Made by a program: the position numbers and the translations under genes. The notes below the pieces were generated by a model that searched no databases, was not told where the DNA came from, and saw only the letters and a program-made list of their open reading frames with translations. Below are positions 17,374-28,432 of a stretch of DNA of 54,062 nucleotides, in pieces. The DNA is from Corallococcus praedator (GTDB taxonomy: Bacteria; Myxococcota; Myxococcia; Myxococcales; Myxococcaceae): NCBI RefSeq assembly GCF_003612125.1, contig NZ_RAWI01000017.1, positions 1 through 54,062 of the forward strand, given 5' to 3'. Positions within the stretch are counted from its first letter, which is position 1. Each line of letters starts with the position of its first letter.

Positions 17374-17979
17374 TCAACCGGACGCCGCGGTGGGGTGCTC
17401 TTCCAACAACACCGCCAGCTTCTCCAGCGCCAGCCGCGCCCGCGTCTTCACCGTGCCCAGCGGGTGTCCCGTGCGCTCGGAGATCTCGCTCTGCGACAGG
17501 CCCTCGAAGTACGCGAGCATCACCACCTCGCGCTGCTCCGGCGGCAGCTGCGTCAGCGCCTCGCGCACCCGCGCCTGCTCCTGCTTCGTGGACGCGGAGG
17601 CATCCGGCGCCGGCGGCATCGCACTCACCGGGGGCGGCTGCTGGCCTACGCCCTCCACCATCCGCGACACCGTCCCCAACGAACGCAGCCGGTCGATGGA
17701 GCGCGTGCGCGCGATGGTCGTGACCCACGTCTCCAGTCCGCCGCGCGAGGGATCGAACTCCCGCGCACGCCGCCACACGTCCAGGAAGGCCTCCTGCAGC
17801 ACCTCTTCCGCGTCCGCGCGCGTGGGCAGCAACCGGACCGCGATGGCGAACGCCCGCGCTGAACACCGCGCGTACACCGCGCGCATGGCCTCCGCGCTGC
17901 CGAGCGCCACCTGCCGCAGCAGGTCGCGATCGGCCGACAGGTCACTCGCTTGCTGAGCGGAGGAGTCGGTAGGCGCCAT
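17374..17979 (-). CDS. ECF RNA polymerase sigma factor
   Basis: A 201-aa sigma-70-family factor of the extracytoplasmic-function type. Region 2 spans residues about 15-85 (VRLLPTRADAEEVLQEAFLD, then ARTRSIDRLR). A Pro/Ala-rich linker is at about 95-120. Region 4 is at about 130-185 (LPPEQREVVMLAYFEGLSQS, then GTVKTRARLALEKL). ATG at 17979 is chosen because GGGAAG lies upstream; an in-frame ATG at 18024 would add 15 residues. No anti-sigma factor is adjacent: the next minus-strand gene is the basic protein and the divergent neighbour is glgE. Control may therefore be transcriptional or by a distant partner. Confidence 0.92.
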   Translation of the reverse strand: MAPTDSSAQQASDLSADRDLLRQVALGSAEAMRAVYARCSARAFAIAVRLLPTRADAEEVLQEAFLDVWRRAREFDPSRGGLETWVTTIARTRSIDRLRSLGTVSRMVEGVGQQPPPVSAMPPAPDASASTKQEQARVREALTQLPPEQREVVMLAYFEGLSQSEISERTGHPLGTVKTRARLALEKLAVLLEEHPTAASG

Positions 17980-18190
17980 GTTCTTCCCGGATACCGCAAC
18001 CGGTGGGGCGGATCCCAGCTTCAACTATCGAAGCCCGTTCACCCAGCCCCTGAGGGTAGTCGCCTGTCCCCTCCATCCCTAACGTTGACCGGCCAACGCG
18101 ACCAGGCGGTCGCCTTCTTCAATCAACAACACCCGCACATTGCCGCCTGGAGCCACCCACTCACAGTCCTATAAGGCACCGCCAGCCGAT

Positions 18191-20185
18191 ATGACCGACC
18201 GACTCGGAAGCGTGTTCATCGAGAGCGTCCAGCCGGAGCTGGACGCAGGGCGCTACGCCATCAAGCGCATCGCCGGAGAGAGCCTGACCGTCCGCGCGGA
18301 CATCTTCAAGGAAGGCCACGACGTCCTCGTGGCCGTCGCGCGCTGGCGCCAGGTCACCCCCGCCGCCCAGAAGACCGAATGGGCGGAGGTACCCCTCACC
18401 CCCAAAAGCAACGACGCGTGGGAGGGTGTCATCCCCCTCGCCCGCAATGGCCGCTACGAATACACGATTGAAGCGTGGCCGGATCTCTTCCGCACCTGGG
18501 CGCACGAGCTGAAGCGCAAGGTGGACGCGGGCCGCGACGTGAAGAGCGAGCTGCTCGAAGGCGCGGCCCTGCTGGAAGGCGCCGCCGTGCGCGCGAAGGC
18601 CGTCTCCGCCGAGGACGCCCGCTCGCTCGCCGAGGCAGGGGCGCGCCTGCGCACCCCACCCTCGCCGGAACACCTGCTCGTCGCCCTGTCGCCCGAGCTG
18701 GCGGACACCGCGTCGCGGCACCCCGACCGGTCGCTCGCGCGCCGCTATGACGAGGTGCTGGAGGTCTTCGCGGACCGGGAGAAGGCGCGCAACGCGGCCT
18801 GGTACGAGTTCTTCCCGCGCTCGGCGAAGCGCGACGGCAAGACGCACGGCACCTTCAAGGACGCGCAGGACTGGCTGCCCTACATCCAGAAGCTCGGCTT
18901 CGACACCGTCTACCTCCCGCCCATCCACCCCATCGGCCGCACCGCGCGCAAGGGGAAGAACAACACCCTCAACGCGCAGCCCGGTGACGTGGGCAGCCCC
19001 TGGGCCATTGGCGCGAAGGAGGGCGGCCACAAGGCCATCCATCCGGAGCTGGGCACGTTCGCGGACTTCGCCGCGTTCGTGGACGCGGCGAAGGCGCATG
19101 GCATCGAGGTGGCGTTGGACCTCGCGTTCCAGTGCGCGCCGGACCACCCCTACGTGAAGGAACATCCGGAGTGGTTCCAGCACCGCCCGGACGGCACCAT
19201 CAAGACGGCGGAGAACCCGCCCAAGCGCTACGAGGACATCGTCAACTTCGACTGGATGGGCCCCGCGCGCGACGCCCTCTGGCAGGAGCTGAAGTCCGTC
19301 GTCCTGTTCTGGGTGGACCACGGCGTGCGCACCTTCCGCGTGGACAATCCGCACACCAAGCCCATGCAGTTCTGGCACTGGCTCATCCGCGAGGTGCAGG
19401 ACCTGCATCCGGACGTGCTCTTCCTGTCGGAGGCCTTCACGCGTCCCAAGGTGATGAAGGCGCTGGGCAAGGTGGGCTTCACCCAGTCGTACACGTACTT
19501 CACCTGGCGCCTCTTCAAGGACGAGCTGCGCACGTACCTGGAGGAGATCACCCAGCCTCCGGTGGCGGACTACTTCCGCGGCAACCTCTGGCCCAACACG
19601 CCGGACATCCTCCCGGAGAACCTCCAGAACGCGGGCCCCGGCGCCTTCCGCCTGCGCGTGGCGCTGGCCTCCACGCTGTCGTCGGTGTGGGGCATGTACT
19701 CCGGCTATGAGCTGTGCGAGGGCCGTCCGGTGCCGGGCAAGGAGGAGTACCTGGACTCGGAGAAGTACCAGCTCGTCGCGTGGGACTGGGACAAGCCGGG
19801 CAACATCTCCGACTGGATTGCGAAGCTCAACGCCGCGCGCAAGCAGCACCCCGCGCTCCAGCAGTACTCGGGCCTGCGCTTCTTCGAATCCGACAACGAG
19901 CGCGTCCTCTTCTACGGCAAGCGCACGCCGGACGGCACCAGCACGGTGCTGGTGGCGGTGAGCCTGGATCCGTACGCGCCGCAGGAGGCGCTCTTGCACG
20001 TCCCCATGGAATGGCTGGGCGTGAAGCCGGAGGAGACGTACCAGGTGCACGAACTGATGGCCGACCAACGCTCCCTGTGGCAGGGACCGGACGTGCAGGT
20101 GCGCCTGACGCCGGAACAGCCCGCGGCCGTGTATGCCGTGTATCGCTTCCGCCGCACCGAGCACGCGTTCGACTACTTCGAGTGA
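18191..20185 (+). CDS. glgE: Alpha-1,4-glucan:maltose-1-phosphate maltosyltransferase
   Basis: GlgE (664 aa, the usual family length) extends alpha-1,4-glucans using maltose 1-phosphate. The N-terminal beta-sandwich domain (residues 1-190) leads to a GH13_3 barrel, with [11 protein letters not shown], the catalytic nucleophile Asp385 in [10 protein letters not shown] and acid/base Glu414 in FLSEAF. The ATG at 18191 is chosen to match the family N-terminus. It is the first of four adjacent genes that together make the whole GlgE pathway: TreS makes maltose, Mak phosphorylates it, GlgE polymerises it and GlgB branches it. The 211-base region upstream is shared with the divergent ECF sigma gene. 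Confidence 0.97.
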   Translation: MTDRLGSVFIESVQPELDAGRYAIKRIAGESLTVRADIFKEGHDVLVAVARWRQVTPAAQKTEWAEVPLTPKSNDAWEGVIPLARNGRYEYTIEAWPDLFRTWAHELKRKVDAGRDVKSELLEGAALLEGAAVRAKAVSAEDARSLAEAGARLRTPPSPEHLLVALSPELADTASRHPDRSLARRYDEVLEVFADREKARNAAWYEFFPRSAKRDGKTHGTFKDAQDWLPYIQKLGFDTVYLPPIHPIGRTARKGKNNTLNAQPGDVGSPWAIGAKEGGHKAIHPELGTFADFAAFVDAAKAHGIEVALDLAFQCAPDHPYVKEHPEWFQHRPDGTIKTAENPPKRYEDIVNFDWMGPARDALWQELKSVVLFWVDHGVRTFRVDNPHTKPMQFWHWLIREVQDLHPDVLFLSEAFTRPKVMKALGKVGFTQSYTYFTWRLFKDELRTYLEEITQPPVADYFRGNLWPNTPDILPENLQNAGPGAFRLRVALASTLSSVWGMYSGYELCEGRPVPGKEEYLDSEKYQLVAWDWDKPGNISDWIAKLNAARKQHPALQQYSGLRFFESDNERVLFYGKRTPDGTSTVLVAVSLDPYAPQEALLHVPMEWLGVKPEETYQVHELMADQRSLWQGPDVQVRLTPEQPAAVYAVYRFRRTEHAFDYFE

Positions 20186-20202
20186 CACCCTCCGAGAGGC
20201 GT

Positions 20203-21852
<1,650 letters not shown>

Positions 21853-21858
21853 ACGCGC

Positions 21859-23193
21859 GTGACACCCTTGGACCTGACAAAGCTGCCCGACTTCCTCAAG
21901 GCCCAGCGCTGGTTCGCCGGCAAGGCGTGGCCCATCAAGAGCGTCAGCGTGGCGGACCACGTGAACATGGAGCTGGGCACGTGTTCGTTCACGCTCGCCA
22001 TCGTGGAGGTGGTGTACGAGCTGGGCCAGCCGGAGCGCTACCAGCTCCTGGCGCGGCAGACCCCGGAGGGCCTGACGAGCGCGCTGGAGGACGACACCTG
22101 CGTGCGCGCCCTCTTCGCCCTGGCGCGGGAGGGTCGCGAGCTGCCCTCCGGCTCCGGCCGCGTGCTGGGCGAATGGATTGCCTCCACCGACAGCGGCGTG
22201 GCCCTGCCGGATCCGCTGCCGGTGCGCCGGCTGAGCGTGGAGCAGAGCAACACGTCGCTCGTGCTGGGGGAGCGGGTCATCATCAAGGTCATCCGCAAGC
22301 TCGAAGCGGGCGTGAACCCCGAGTACGAGGTTGGCCGCTTCCTCGCGACGAAGACGTCCTTCCGCGCGACGCCGCAGTTGTTGGGCGCGCTCAACCTGGA
22401 AGGCCCCGCGGGCGCGACGTTGGCCCTGGCGCACCGCTTCGTGCCGGACGCGGTGGACGGCTGGAAGTACACGCTGGACCGGCTGCGCCAGACGAAGGCC
22501 CTGGGCGACGGCTTCCTGACGGACATGCGGGAGCTGGGCGCGCGCCTGGGGGACCTGCACAAGGCCTTCGCCTCCGCGGCGCCGGACGATCTGGCCTTCT
22601 CCCCGGAGCCCCTGTTGCTGGAGGACCTGCAGCGCTGGAGCGCGTCCATCGTGGGCGAGCTGGGCGTGACGCTGGCGGACGCGGGCCGGCTGCACGCGGA
22701 CCTGGAGGGCCGGCGCGACGGACTCATCGCGTACGCGAAGAAGCTGGCGCACGTGACGCCGTCCGGACAGAAGATCCGCATCCACGGCGACCTGCACCTG
22801 GGTCAGGTGCTGCGCTCGGAGAACCAGTGGCTGTTCTTCGACTTCGAGGGAGAGCCCTCGCGTTCGTTCACCGCGCGCCGGGAGAAGTACAGCGCGCTGC
22901 GCGACGTGGCGGGGATGATCCGCTCCTTCGACTACGCGGAGGCCACCGTGGCGCTGGAGGGCGGCCAGCCGCGCGGGCGCGTGGGCCCCACCCGAGACGC
23001 GTTTTTGGAGGGCTACCGCGCGGCGACCCGAGGCGCGCCCTTCCTGCCGGACACCGACGAAGCGTTTGAGGTGATGTTGCGCGCCTTCGAGCTGGAGAAG
23101 CTGTTGTACGAAGTGCGCTACGAGCTCGCGAACCGGCCCGACTGGGTGCGCATCCCCGTCGAGGCCCTGTTGCGGATGGAGGATGCCCAGTGA
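21859..23193 (+). CDS. mak: Maltokinase
   Basis: A 444-aa kinase (Mak/Pep2 family) that phosphorylates maltose to maltose 1-phosphate with ATP. It has the aminoglycoside-phosphotransferase-like fold: the family N-terminal cap starts DFLKAQRWFAGKAW, the catalytic loop is HGDLHLGQVLR (His309, Asp311) and the metal-binding motif is FFDFEGEP. The GTG start at 21859 follows AAGGAG of the treS end. Its 3' end overlaps the glgB start by 4 bases, so both are translated in a coupled manner. Confidence 0.96.
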   Translation: MTPLDLTKLPDFLKAQRWFAGKAWPIKSVSVADHVNMELGTCSFTLAIVEVVYELGQPERYQLLARQTPEGLTSALEDDTCVRALFALAREGRELPSGSGRVLGEWIASTDSGVALPDPLPVRRLSVEQSNTSLVLGERVIIKVIRKLEAGVNPEYEVGRFLATKTSFRATPQLLGALNLEGPAGATLALAHRFVPDAVDGWKYTLDRLRQTKALGDGFLTDMRELGARLGDLHKAFASAAPDDLAFSPEPLLLEDLQRWSASIVGELGVTLADAGRLHADLEGRRDGLIAYAKKLAHVTPSGQKIRIHGDLHLGQVLRSENQWLFFDFEGEPSRSFTARREKYSALRDVAGMIRSFDYAEATVALEGGQPRGRVGPTRDAFLEGYRAATRGAPFLPDTDEAFEVMLRAFELEKLLYEVRYELANRPDWVRIPVEALLRMEDAQ

Positions 23194-25394
23194 GGAAGCC
23201 GGCGGACAGAGCACAGGTGGAGGCGGAGCTGCAACGCGTGGTGGAGCTGCGCCATCCGGAGCCGCACTCCGTGCTGGGCGTCCACCCGGACGGGGACGGC
23301 ATGGTGGTCCGGGCCTACCGGCCGGAAGCCGTGTCCATCCACGTGCTGCCGGAGTTCGGCGGCAAGGTGCCCATGGTGCACCGCACCGGCGGCGTCTTCG
23401 AGGCGCGCATCAACGGCCGCACGGAGCCCTTCAGCTACCTCTTGGAGGTGGAGTACCCGGGCAAGAAGGTCTTCACGCTGCGCGACCCGTACAGCTTCCT
23501 GCCCACGCTGGGGGAGCTGGACCTGTACTTCGCCGGCGAGGGCCGCCACGAGCGGCTCTGGGAGCGCATGGGCGCGCACCTCATCCACCACAACGGGGTG
23601 AAGGGCACGTCCTTCGCCGTCTGGGCGCCCACGGCGGCCAGCGTGTCGGTGGTGGGTGACTTCAACGGCTGGGACGGGCGCCTGCACAGCATGCGGCGCA
23701 TGGGGTCCTCCGGCATCTGGGAGCTGTTCGTCCCGGAGGTCGGCGAAGGCACCCGCTACAAGTTCGAGATCCGCCCGGGCCACGGCGGCGGCCGGCTGCT
23801 CAAGTCGGATCCGTTCGCCTTCCGCACGGAGACGCCGCCGGCCACCGCGTCGGTGGTGCACGACCTGGCCCGCTATTCCTGGGGCGACACCGCGTGGCTG
23901 GAGGCCCGGGAGAAGCACACGGACGCCGCGCGCCAGCCCTGGAGCGTCTACGAGGTGCACCTGGGAAGCTGGCGCCGCGTGGTGGAGGACGGCGACCGGC
24001 CCATGACGTACCGCGAGCTGGCGCCGGAGCTGTCGCGCTACGTGAAGGAGCTGGGCTTCACGCACGTGGAGCTCCTGCCCGTGGCGGAGCATCCCTACGG
24101 CGGCTCCTGGGGCTATCAGGTGGGCGGCTATTACGCGCCCACGTCGCGCTTCGGCCACCCGGACGACTTCCGCTACCTGGTGGACTACCTGCACCAGGAG
24201 GGCGTCGGCATCATCGTGGACTGGGTGCCGGGCCACTTCCCGCGCGACAGTCACGCGCTGGGCGACTTCGACGGCACGTCCCTCTACGAGCACGCCGACC
24301 CGCGCAAGGGAGCGCAGCCGGACTGGGGCACGCTCGTCTTCAACTTCGGCCGCAACGAGGTGCGCAACTTCCTCATCGCCAACGCGCTGTTCTGGCTGGA
24401 GGAGTACCACATCGACGGGCTGCGCGTAGACGCGGTGGCCTCCATGCTCTACCTGGACTACAGCCGGAAGCACGGCGAGTGGATCCCCAACCGCTGGGGC
24501 GGCCGCGAGAACGAGGAGGCCATCCAGTTCCTGCGCGAGCTCAACGACACCATCCGCCGCAAGCACCCGGGCGTGGTGGTCATCGCGGAGGAGTCCACCG
24601 CGTGGCCCAAGGTGAGCCAGCCCACGAGCGAGGGCGGCCTGGGCTTCCACTTCAAGTGGAACATGGGGTGGATGCACGACACGCTGTCGTACTTCGGCAA
24701 GGATCCCATCCACCGGCAGTACCACCACAACCAGCTCACCTTCGGCCTGCTGTACGCGTTCAGCGAGCACTTCATGCTGCCGCTGAGCCACGACGAGGTG
24801 GTGCACGGCAAGGGCAGCCTCTACGGCCGCATGCCGGGAGACCCGTGGCAGAAGCGCGCCAACCTGCGCGCGCTCTTCGCGTGGATGTGGGCCCACCCGG
24901 GCAAGAAGCTGCTCTTCATGGGCGGTGAGTTCGGCCAGCCCGGCGAGTGGAACCACGACAAGAGCCTGGACTGGCACCTGCTGGATGACGCCGGCCACAA
25001 GGGCATCCAGAAGCTGGTGGGGGACCTGAACCGCGTCTACCGCGAGCTGCCCGCGCTGCACGACGCCGACAGCGAGCCGGTGGGCTTCCAGTGGCTCCAG
25101 CCGGACGCCTCCGCGGCGAACGTGCTGGCCTTCGTGCGCCGCTCGCGCACCCCCGGGCGTCACGTGGTGTGCGTGGCCAACCTGTCCCCGGTGCCGCGTG
25201 AGAATTATCGCGTGGGCTTCCCGCTCCACGGCCGTTACGTGGAGTTGGTCAACAGCGACGCAGGGGAGTACGGCGGCAGCGGCCTGGGCAACAACGGTCA
25301 GGTGCACACCGAACCCACGGGCTGGGATGGTCAGCCGGCGTCGGTGGCCCTCACCCTGCCCCCGCTGTCGGTGGTGTGGTTCACGCCGGGCTGA
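23190..25394 (+). CDS. glgB: 1,4-alpha-glucan branching enzyme
   Basis: GlgB (734 aa) creates alpha-1,6 branches in the glucan. An N-terminal CBM48-like beta domain pair occupies residues 1-240. The GH13_9 barrel contains VELLPVAEHPYGGSWGYQ, nucleophile Asp414 (GLRVDAVASMLYLDY), acid/base Glu467 (VIAEEST) and the third Asp in LPLSHDEVVHGKGS. The C-terminal all-beta domain is intact (LSVVWFTPG). GTG start at 23190 inside the mak stop. Last gene of the GlgE operon; a large hairpin follows. Confidence 0.97.
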   Translation: MRKPADRAQVEAELQRVVELRHPEPHSVLGVHPDGDGMVVRAYRPEAVSIHVLPEFGGKVPMVHRTGGVFEARINGRTEPFSYLLEVEYPGKKVFTLRDPYSFLPTLGELDLYFAGEGRHERLWERMGAHLIHHNGVKGTSFAVWAPTAASVSVVGDFNGWDGRLHSMRRMGSSGIWELFVPEVGEGTRYKFEIRPGHGGGRLLKSDPFAFRTETPPATASVVHDLARYSWGDTAWLEAREKHTDAARQPWSVYEVHLGSWRRVVEDGDRPMTYRELAPELSRYVKELGFTHVELLPVAEHPYGGSWGYQVGGYYAPTSRFGHPDDFRYLVDYLHQEGVGIIVDWVPGHFPRDSHALGDFDGTSLYEHADPRKGAQPDWGTLVFNFGRNEVRNFLIANALFWLEEYHIDGLRVDAVASMLYLDYSRKHGEWIPNRWGGRENEEAIQFLRELNDTIRRKHPGVVVIAEESTAWPKVSQPTSEGGLGFHFKWNMGWMHDTLSYFGKDPIHRQYHHNQLTFGLLYAFSEHFMLPLSHDEVVHGKGSLYGRMPGDPWQKRANLRALFAWMWAHPGKKLLFMGGEFGQPGEWNHDKSLDWHLLDDAGHKGIQKLVGDLNRVYRELPALHDADSEPVGFQWLQPDASAANVLAFVRRSRTPGRHVVCVANLSPVPRENYRVGFPLHGRYVELVNSDAGEYGGSGLGNNGQVHTEPTGWDGQPASVALTLPPLSVVWFTPG

Positions 25395-25409
25395 CAAGGG
25401 CGCCTGGAG

Positions 25410-25456
25410 CGCGTCCTTTCGTCCGGTGACTTCACGGCGGCAACGAAAGGACGCGC
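25410..25456 (+). promoter_or_regulatory. 14-bp perfect inverted repeat covering the next gene's ribosome binding site
   Basis: GCGCGTCCTTTCGT (25410-25423) is the exact reverse complement of ACGAAAGGACGCGC (25443-25456), with a 19-base loop. The right arm contains AAAGGA, the only Shine-Dalgarno-like sequence of the aldo/keto reductase gene starting at 25459. In RNA the stem would hide that site. It could instead act as the glg operon terminator, but no T-tract follows. Confidence 0.65.
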
Positions 25457-25458
25457 GA

Positions 25459-26424
<966 letters not shown>

Positions 26425-26440
26425 CGTGTTTCACGGGGCG

Positions 26441-26465
26441 GGCCCGGGCGTCATGACACCGGGCC
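26441..26465. terminator. Hairpin between convergent genes
   Basis: GGCCCGG (26441-26447) pairs with CCGGGCC (26459-26465) around an 11-base loop, in the 64-base gap between the convergent aldo/keto reductase and PilZ genes. No T-tract on either side, so this is a weak bidirectional terminator candidate. Confidence 0.35.
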
Positions 26466-26488
26466 GCGGCTCCGCGGTGTCGCAGCCG

Positions 26489-26839
26489 TCAGGTTTCATC
26501 CGCGACGAGCACGGTCTTCAACCGCTCCAGCGTCTCATCCGGCACGTCGATGAAGGACAGGCCGATCTCGAAGCGGGCCACGGCGTCCTTGGGTAGCTTG
26601 ACGGCCCAGACGATGCGGGCCGTACATTCCAGGGAGCTGCCGTCCGGCAGGAACAACTCCAGGTCCAACCGCGAACCCACGTCCTGCGGCTCGTCGGAGT
26701 AGATGCGGGCGCCGCCGAGGCTGACGTCGAGCACCTGCTTCTTCTCCCCGATCTTCATCCGCGCGGGGCGCGAATAGAGGGGAGCCTGGAGCCTGGGGAA
26801 GGAGCGGCGATCGATGTTCGAGGTCATCTGGGTCGTCAC
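26489..26839 (-). CDS. PilZ-domain protein
   Basis: A 116-aa single-domain PilZ protein. The c-di-GMP-binding motifs are present near the N-terminus: RRSFPR (R-x3-R type) and DVSLGGARI (D-x-S-x-x-G), followed by the beta barrel ending in FEIGLSFIDV. Such proteins bind c-di-GMP or act as c-di-GMP-independent adaptors; in myxobacteria they are linked to motility and polysaccharide control. GTG at 26839 is preferred because AGGA lies 9 bases upstream. The in-frame ATG at 26827 has no ribosome site but would also retain the full domain. Confidence 0.85.
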   Translation of the reverse strand: MTTQMTSNIDRRSFPRLQAPLYSRPARMKIGEKKQVLDVSLGGARIYSDEPQDVGSRLDLELFLPDGSSLECTARIVWAVKLPKDAVARFEIGLSFIDVPDETLERLKTVLVADET

Positions 26840-26972
26840 GATCAGCCATCCTAGCGTGCCTGTCACGAAAGGGCATATCGCCCTCCCAGACGAGGATATG
26901 ACCCGTGGGGTGGGATGAACCGCCGTGGGTTTACAGTCACCCCATCCCCAAGGGCCGTGTTGCCTGGATGCG

Positions 26973-27758
26973 TCAGGGATTGAACGGGCCGCGTGGGTTC
27001 TCGATACCGGGAGCGTCTCGCGCCAGCTCGTCGCAGATGAGCCCCTGGATGCGGAACGCCAGCCGCGCTTCCTGGACCACCTCCTGGGACTCGAGTTCTC
27101 CCAGCGCCACCTCGTCCAGTCGCGCCACCAGCCGACGCTGGAAGGCCTGCATCTCCCCCTCGGACACCGCGTTGTAGAAGGCGGTGCCTCGACCGCCCTC
27201 CAGCTCGAACGCCTGCGCGACCTGCTCCGCGCGCTGGGGCGCCGTGAACAGATCCTGCACGCACCGGGCGTAGGCGTGCGCGAGCAGCAGGTGGGGCGCC
27301 TCCGTGGCCACCTCGTGGATGCGCTGCGCGTGCAGCCGCGTCTCCGCGCACGCGAAGGGCTGCGTGCGCGTGTCGCCGCAGAACCAGTCCAGATCCGCCG
27401 CCAGCGCCGAGGCACGCCGCAGCTCCGGCAGCCGCAGCACCCGCGCGAGCGCGACGTCCTTCACCGCCGGCAGCGCGGACTCGAAGGCCTCGTAGAGGAC
27501 GTGCAGTTGGCGCAGGTGGTTCACGTAGTGCCGGGCCCGCACGAACTGTCCATACACGCCGCCGTTCCATGAACCGTGGAAGAGCGCCTCCAGGAAGGTG
27601 GACTGCTCCACCTGTCGCCGCGCACTGCCCGTCCCCTCCTCCAGGCGCACCGACAGCGGCTGGGAAGACGTCTCGGCCGGCGCGGCCGCCGCGGTCCCCA
27701 GCCGCCGATCCCTGGCGGAGCGGATGCCACCCCACCGCAACGTGCCCTGGGGGCTCAC
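26973..27758 (-). CDS. Heme-oxygenase-fold protein lacking the heme-ligand histidine
   Basis: A 261-aa protein whose residues about 38-245 follow the heme oxygenase (HemO/HO-1) pattern. The helix 1 segment EGTGSARRQVEQSTFLEALF aligns with the family's T-x-x-x-H-x-x-x-E, but the proximal heme ligand His is Arg47. The distal helix YARCVQDLFTAPQ aligns with Y-x-R-Y-L-G-D-L-S-G-G-Q: Asp169 is kept, all three glycines are lost. GRGTAFYNA matches the later G-x-G-x-A-F-Y-x-F stretch. It is thus probably not a classical heme oxygenase; it may bind another ligand. Some HO-fold families act as diiron oxidases, but I see no diiron ligand set with confidence. GTG start at 27758 overlaps the stop of the Cys-rich gene by 4 bases. 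Confidence 0.7.
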   Translation of the reverse strand: MSPQGTLRWGGIRSARDRRLGTAAAAPAETSSQPLSVRLEEGTGSARRQVEQSTFLEALFHGSWNGGVYGQFVRARHYVNHLRQLHVLYEAFESALPAVKDVALARVLRLPELRRASALAADLDWFCGDTRTQPFACAETRLHAQRIHEVATEAPHLLLAHAYARCVQDLFTAPQRAEQVAQAFELEGGRGTAFYNAVSEGEMQAFQRRLVARLDEVALGELESQEVVQEARLAFRIQGLICDELARDAPGIENPRGPFNP

Positions 27759-28018
27759 TGCTTCCACCCGCCGTTGGGCGCCCCATGCGCGGGGGCCGGG
27801 GGCTCCGACGCCTCGGGCTCGTGGCGGGGCTGCTGCGACGCCGCCTCCAGGTGGTGGATGGCCTCCAGCAGCGTGTGGCCCAGCGCGCGCAGGACGTCCT
27901 CCTCCAGGCGCAGCGTCACCGGCCCCACCGCCAGGTGGATGTGCCCACAGCTGCACCGCGTGACTTCGGCGCACGGGCCTCGCGCCAGCACCGCCCTGCA
28001 GCATTCCTGACCGAGCAT
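27755..28018 (-). CDS. Small Cys/His-rich protein coupled to the heme-oxygenase-like gene
   Basis: An 87-aa protein. It begins MLGQECCRAVLARGPCAEVT and has CSCGHIHL shortly after, giving Cys6, 7, 16, 22, 24 and two His. This is a plausible metal- or cluster-binding knot. Residues 30-60 then form a helix (TLRLEEDVLRALGHTLLEAI). A Pro/Glu/Ala-rich tail ends the protein. I recognise no family. The ATG at 28018 is decided by a strong GGAGG 5 bases upstream; the frame stays open further up but without a ribosome site. It overlaps the heme-oxygenase-like gene by 4 bases, and a Fur-box-like site lies just upstream, which suggests iron-linked expression. Confidence 0.75.
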   Translation of the reverse strand: MLGQECCRAVLARGPCAEVTRCSCGHIHLAVGPVTLRLEEDVLRALGHTLLEAIHHLEAASQQPRHEPEASEPPAPAHGAPNGGWKQ

Positions 28019-28032
28019 CGCGACCTCCAATT

Positions 28033-28051
28033 GATTTTGATTATCGAAATC
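28033..28051 (-). promoter_or_regulatory. Fur-box-like operator
   Basis: On the minus strand the 19 bases read GATTTCGATAATCAAAATC and match the classical Fur box GATAATGATAATCATTATC at 14 of 19 positions. They overlap a 7-5-7 inverted repeat TTTGATT/AATCAAA (28036-28054). The site is 15 bases above the ATG of the Cys-rich gene, in an AT-rich island within very GC-rich DNA. Consistent with iron-dependent repression of the Cys-rich/heme-oxygenase-like pair. Confidence 0.45.
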
Positions 28052-28291
28052 AAATTCATGAAGCCACAACGTCTCGCCGGGGTCAAGCCGATCCGCGCCG
28101 TTTCCGGATCCCCTGCCCGCCATCGACGCCCCAAAGACAGACATGAAACATCAATAAAACACACACAAAACGACTGTCTTTACCCGCCAATGACAGACAT
28201 TCATCGATTCAAGTGCGACGGCGCGGAGGGACCCTCACCCCGGGGAAATGGCTGCTTTTCTGTTCATGTAGGTATGAGGGTTCTGGGACAC

Positions 28292-28382
28292 CTGAAAACT
28301 GGCTGAAGGTTTGTTCAGGTCCGTTCAGGCCCCTTCGCGGCCACTGAAAAACTGGCTGCAGTTTTGTTCAGTATCCGTTCAG
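28292..28382 (+). repeat. Duplicated 37-39 bp operator-like repeat
   Basis: Two imperfect direct copies start 52 bases apart, at 28292-28328 and 28344-28382. Each has the order CTGAAA..ACTGGCTG, then TTTGTTCAG, then TCCGTTCAG; the second copy differs by two inserted bases and a few substitutions. CTGAA and TTCAG are inverted to each other inside each copy, so several dyads are possible. The second copy ends 50 bases before the ATG of the PQQ-type dehydrogenase gene. Confidence 0.7.
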
Positions 28383-28432
28383 TCCAAGTGAGGGCACCTC
28401 GCGTCGAAGTGTCCGGTTAGAAAAAGGGGACC

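Larger units (their letters stand above)
28019..28432. other. 414-base AT-richer divergent intergenic region
   Basis: No gene found. It holds the Fur-box-like site near the minus-strand gene and the duplicated CTGAA/TTCAG repeats near the plus-strand dehydrogenase gene. Between them is an AT-rich segment (about 28140-28210) containing two direct copies of GACAGACAT (28136-28144 and 28192-28200). This is the longest non-coding, lowest-GC stretch of the window and very likely a regulatory region serving both directions. Confidence 0.6.

Noticed and set aside
26840-26972. CATATC/GATATG dyad between the PilZ and heme-oxygenase-like genes.
   Set aside because: Six-base arms at unequal context with no link to a defined start; too weak to call.
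28136-28200. Direct GACAGACAT copies and an intervening ACTGTC as a possible CRISPR-like or attachment-site structure.
   Set aside because: Two nonamers with unequal context are not an array; no integrase or cas gene is near. They are mentioned only as part of the regulatory region.
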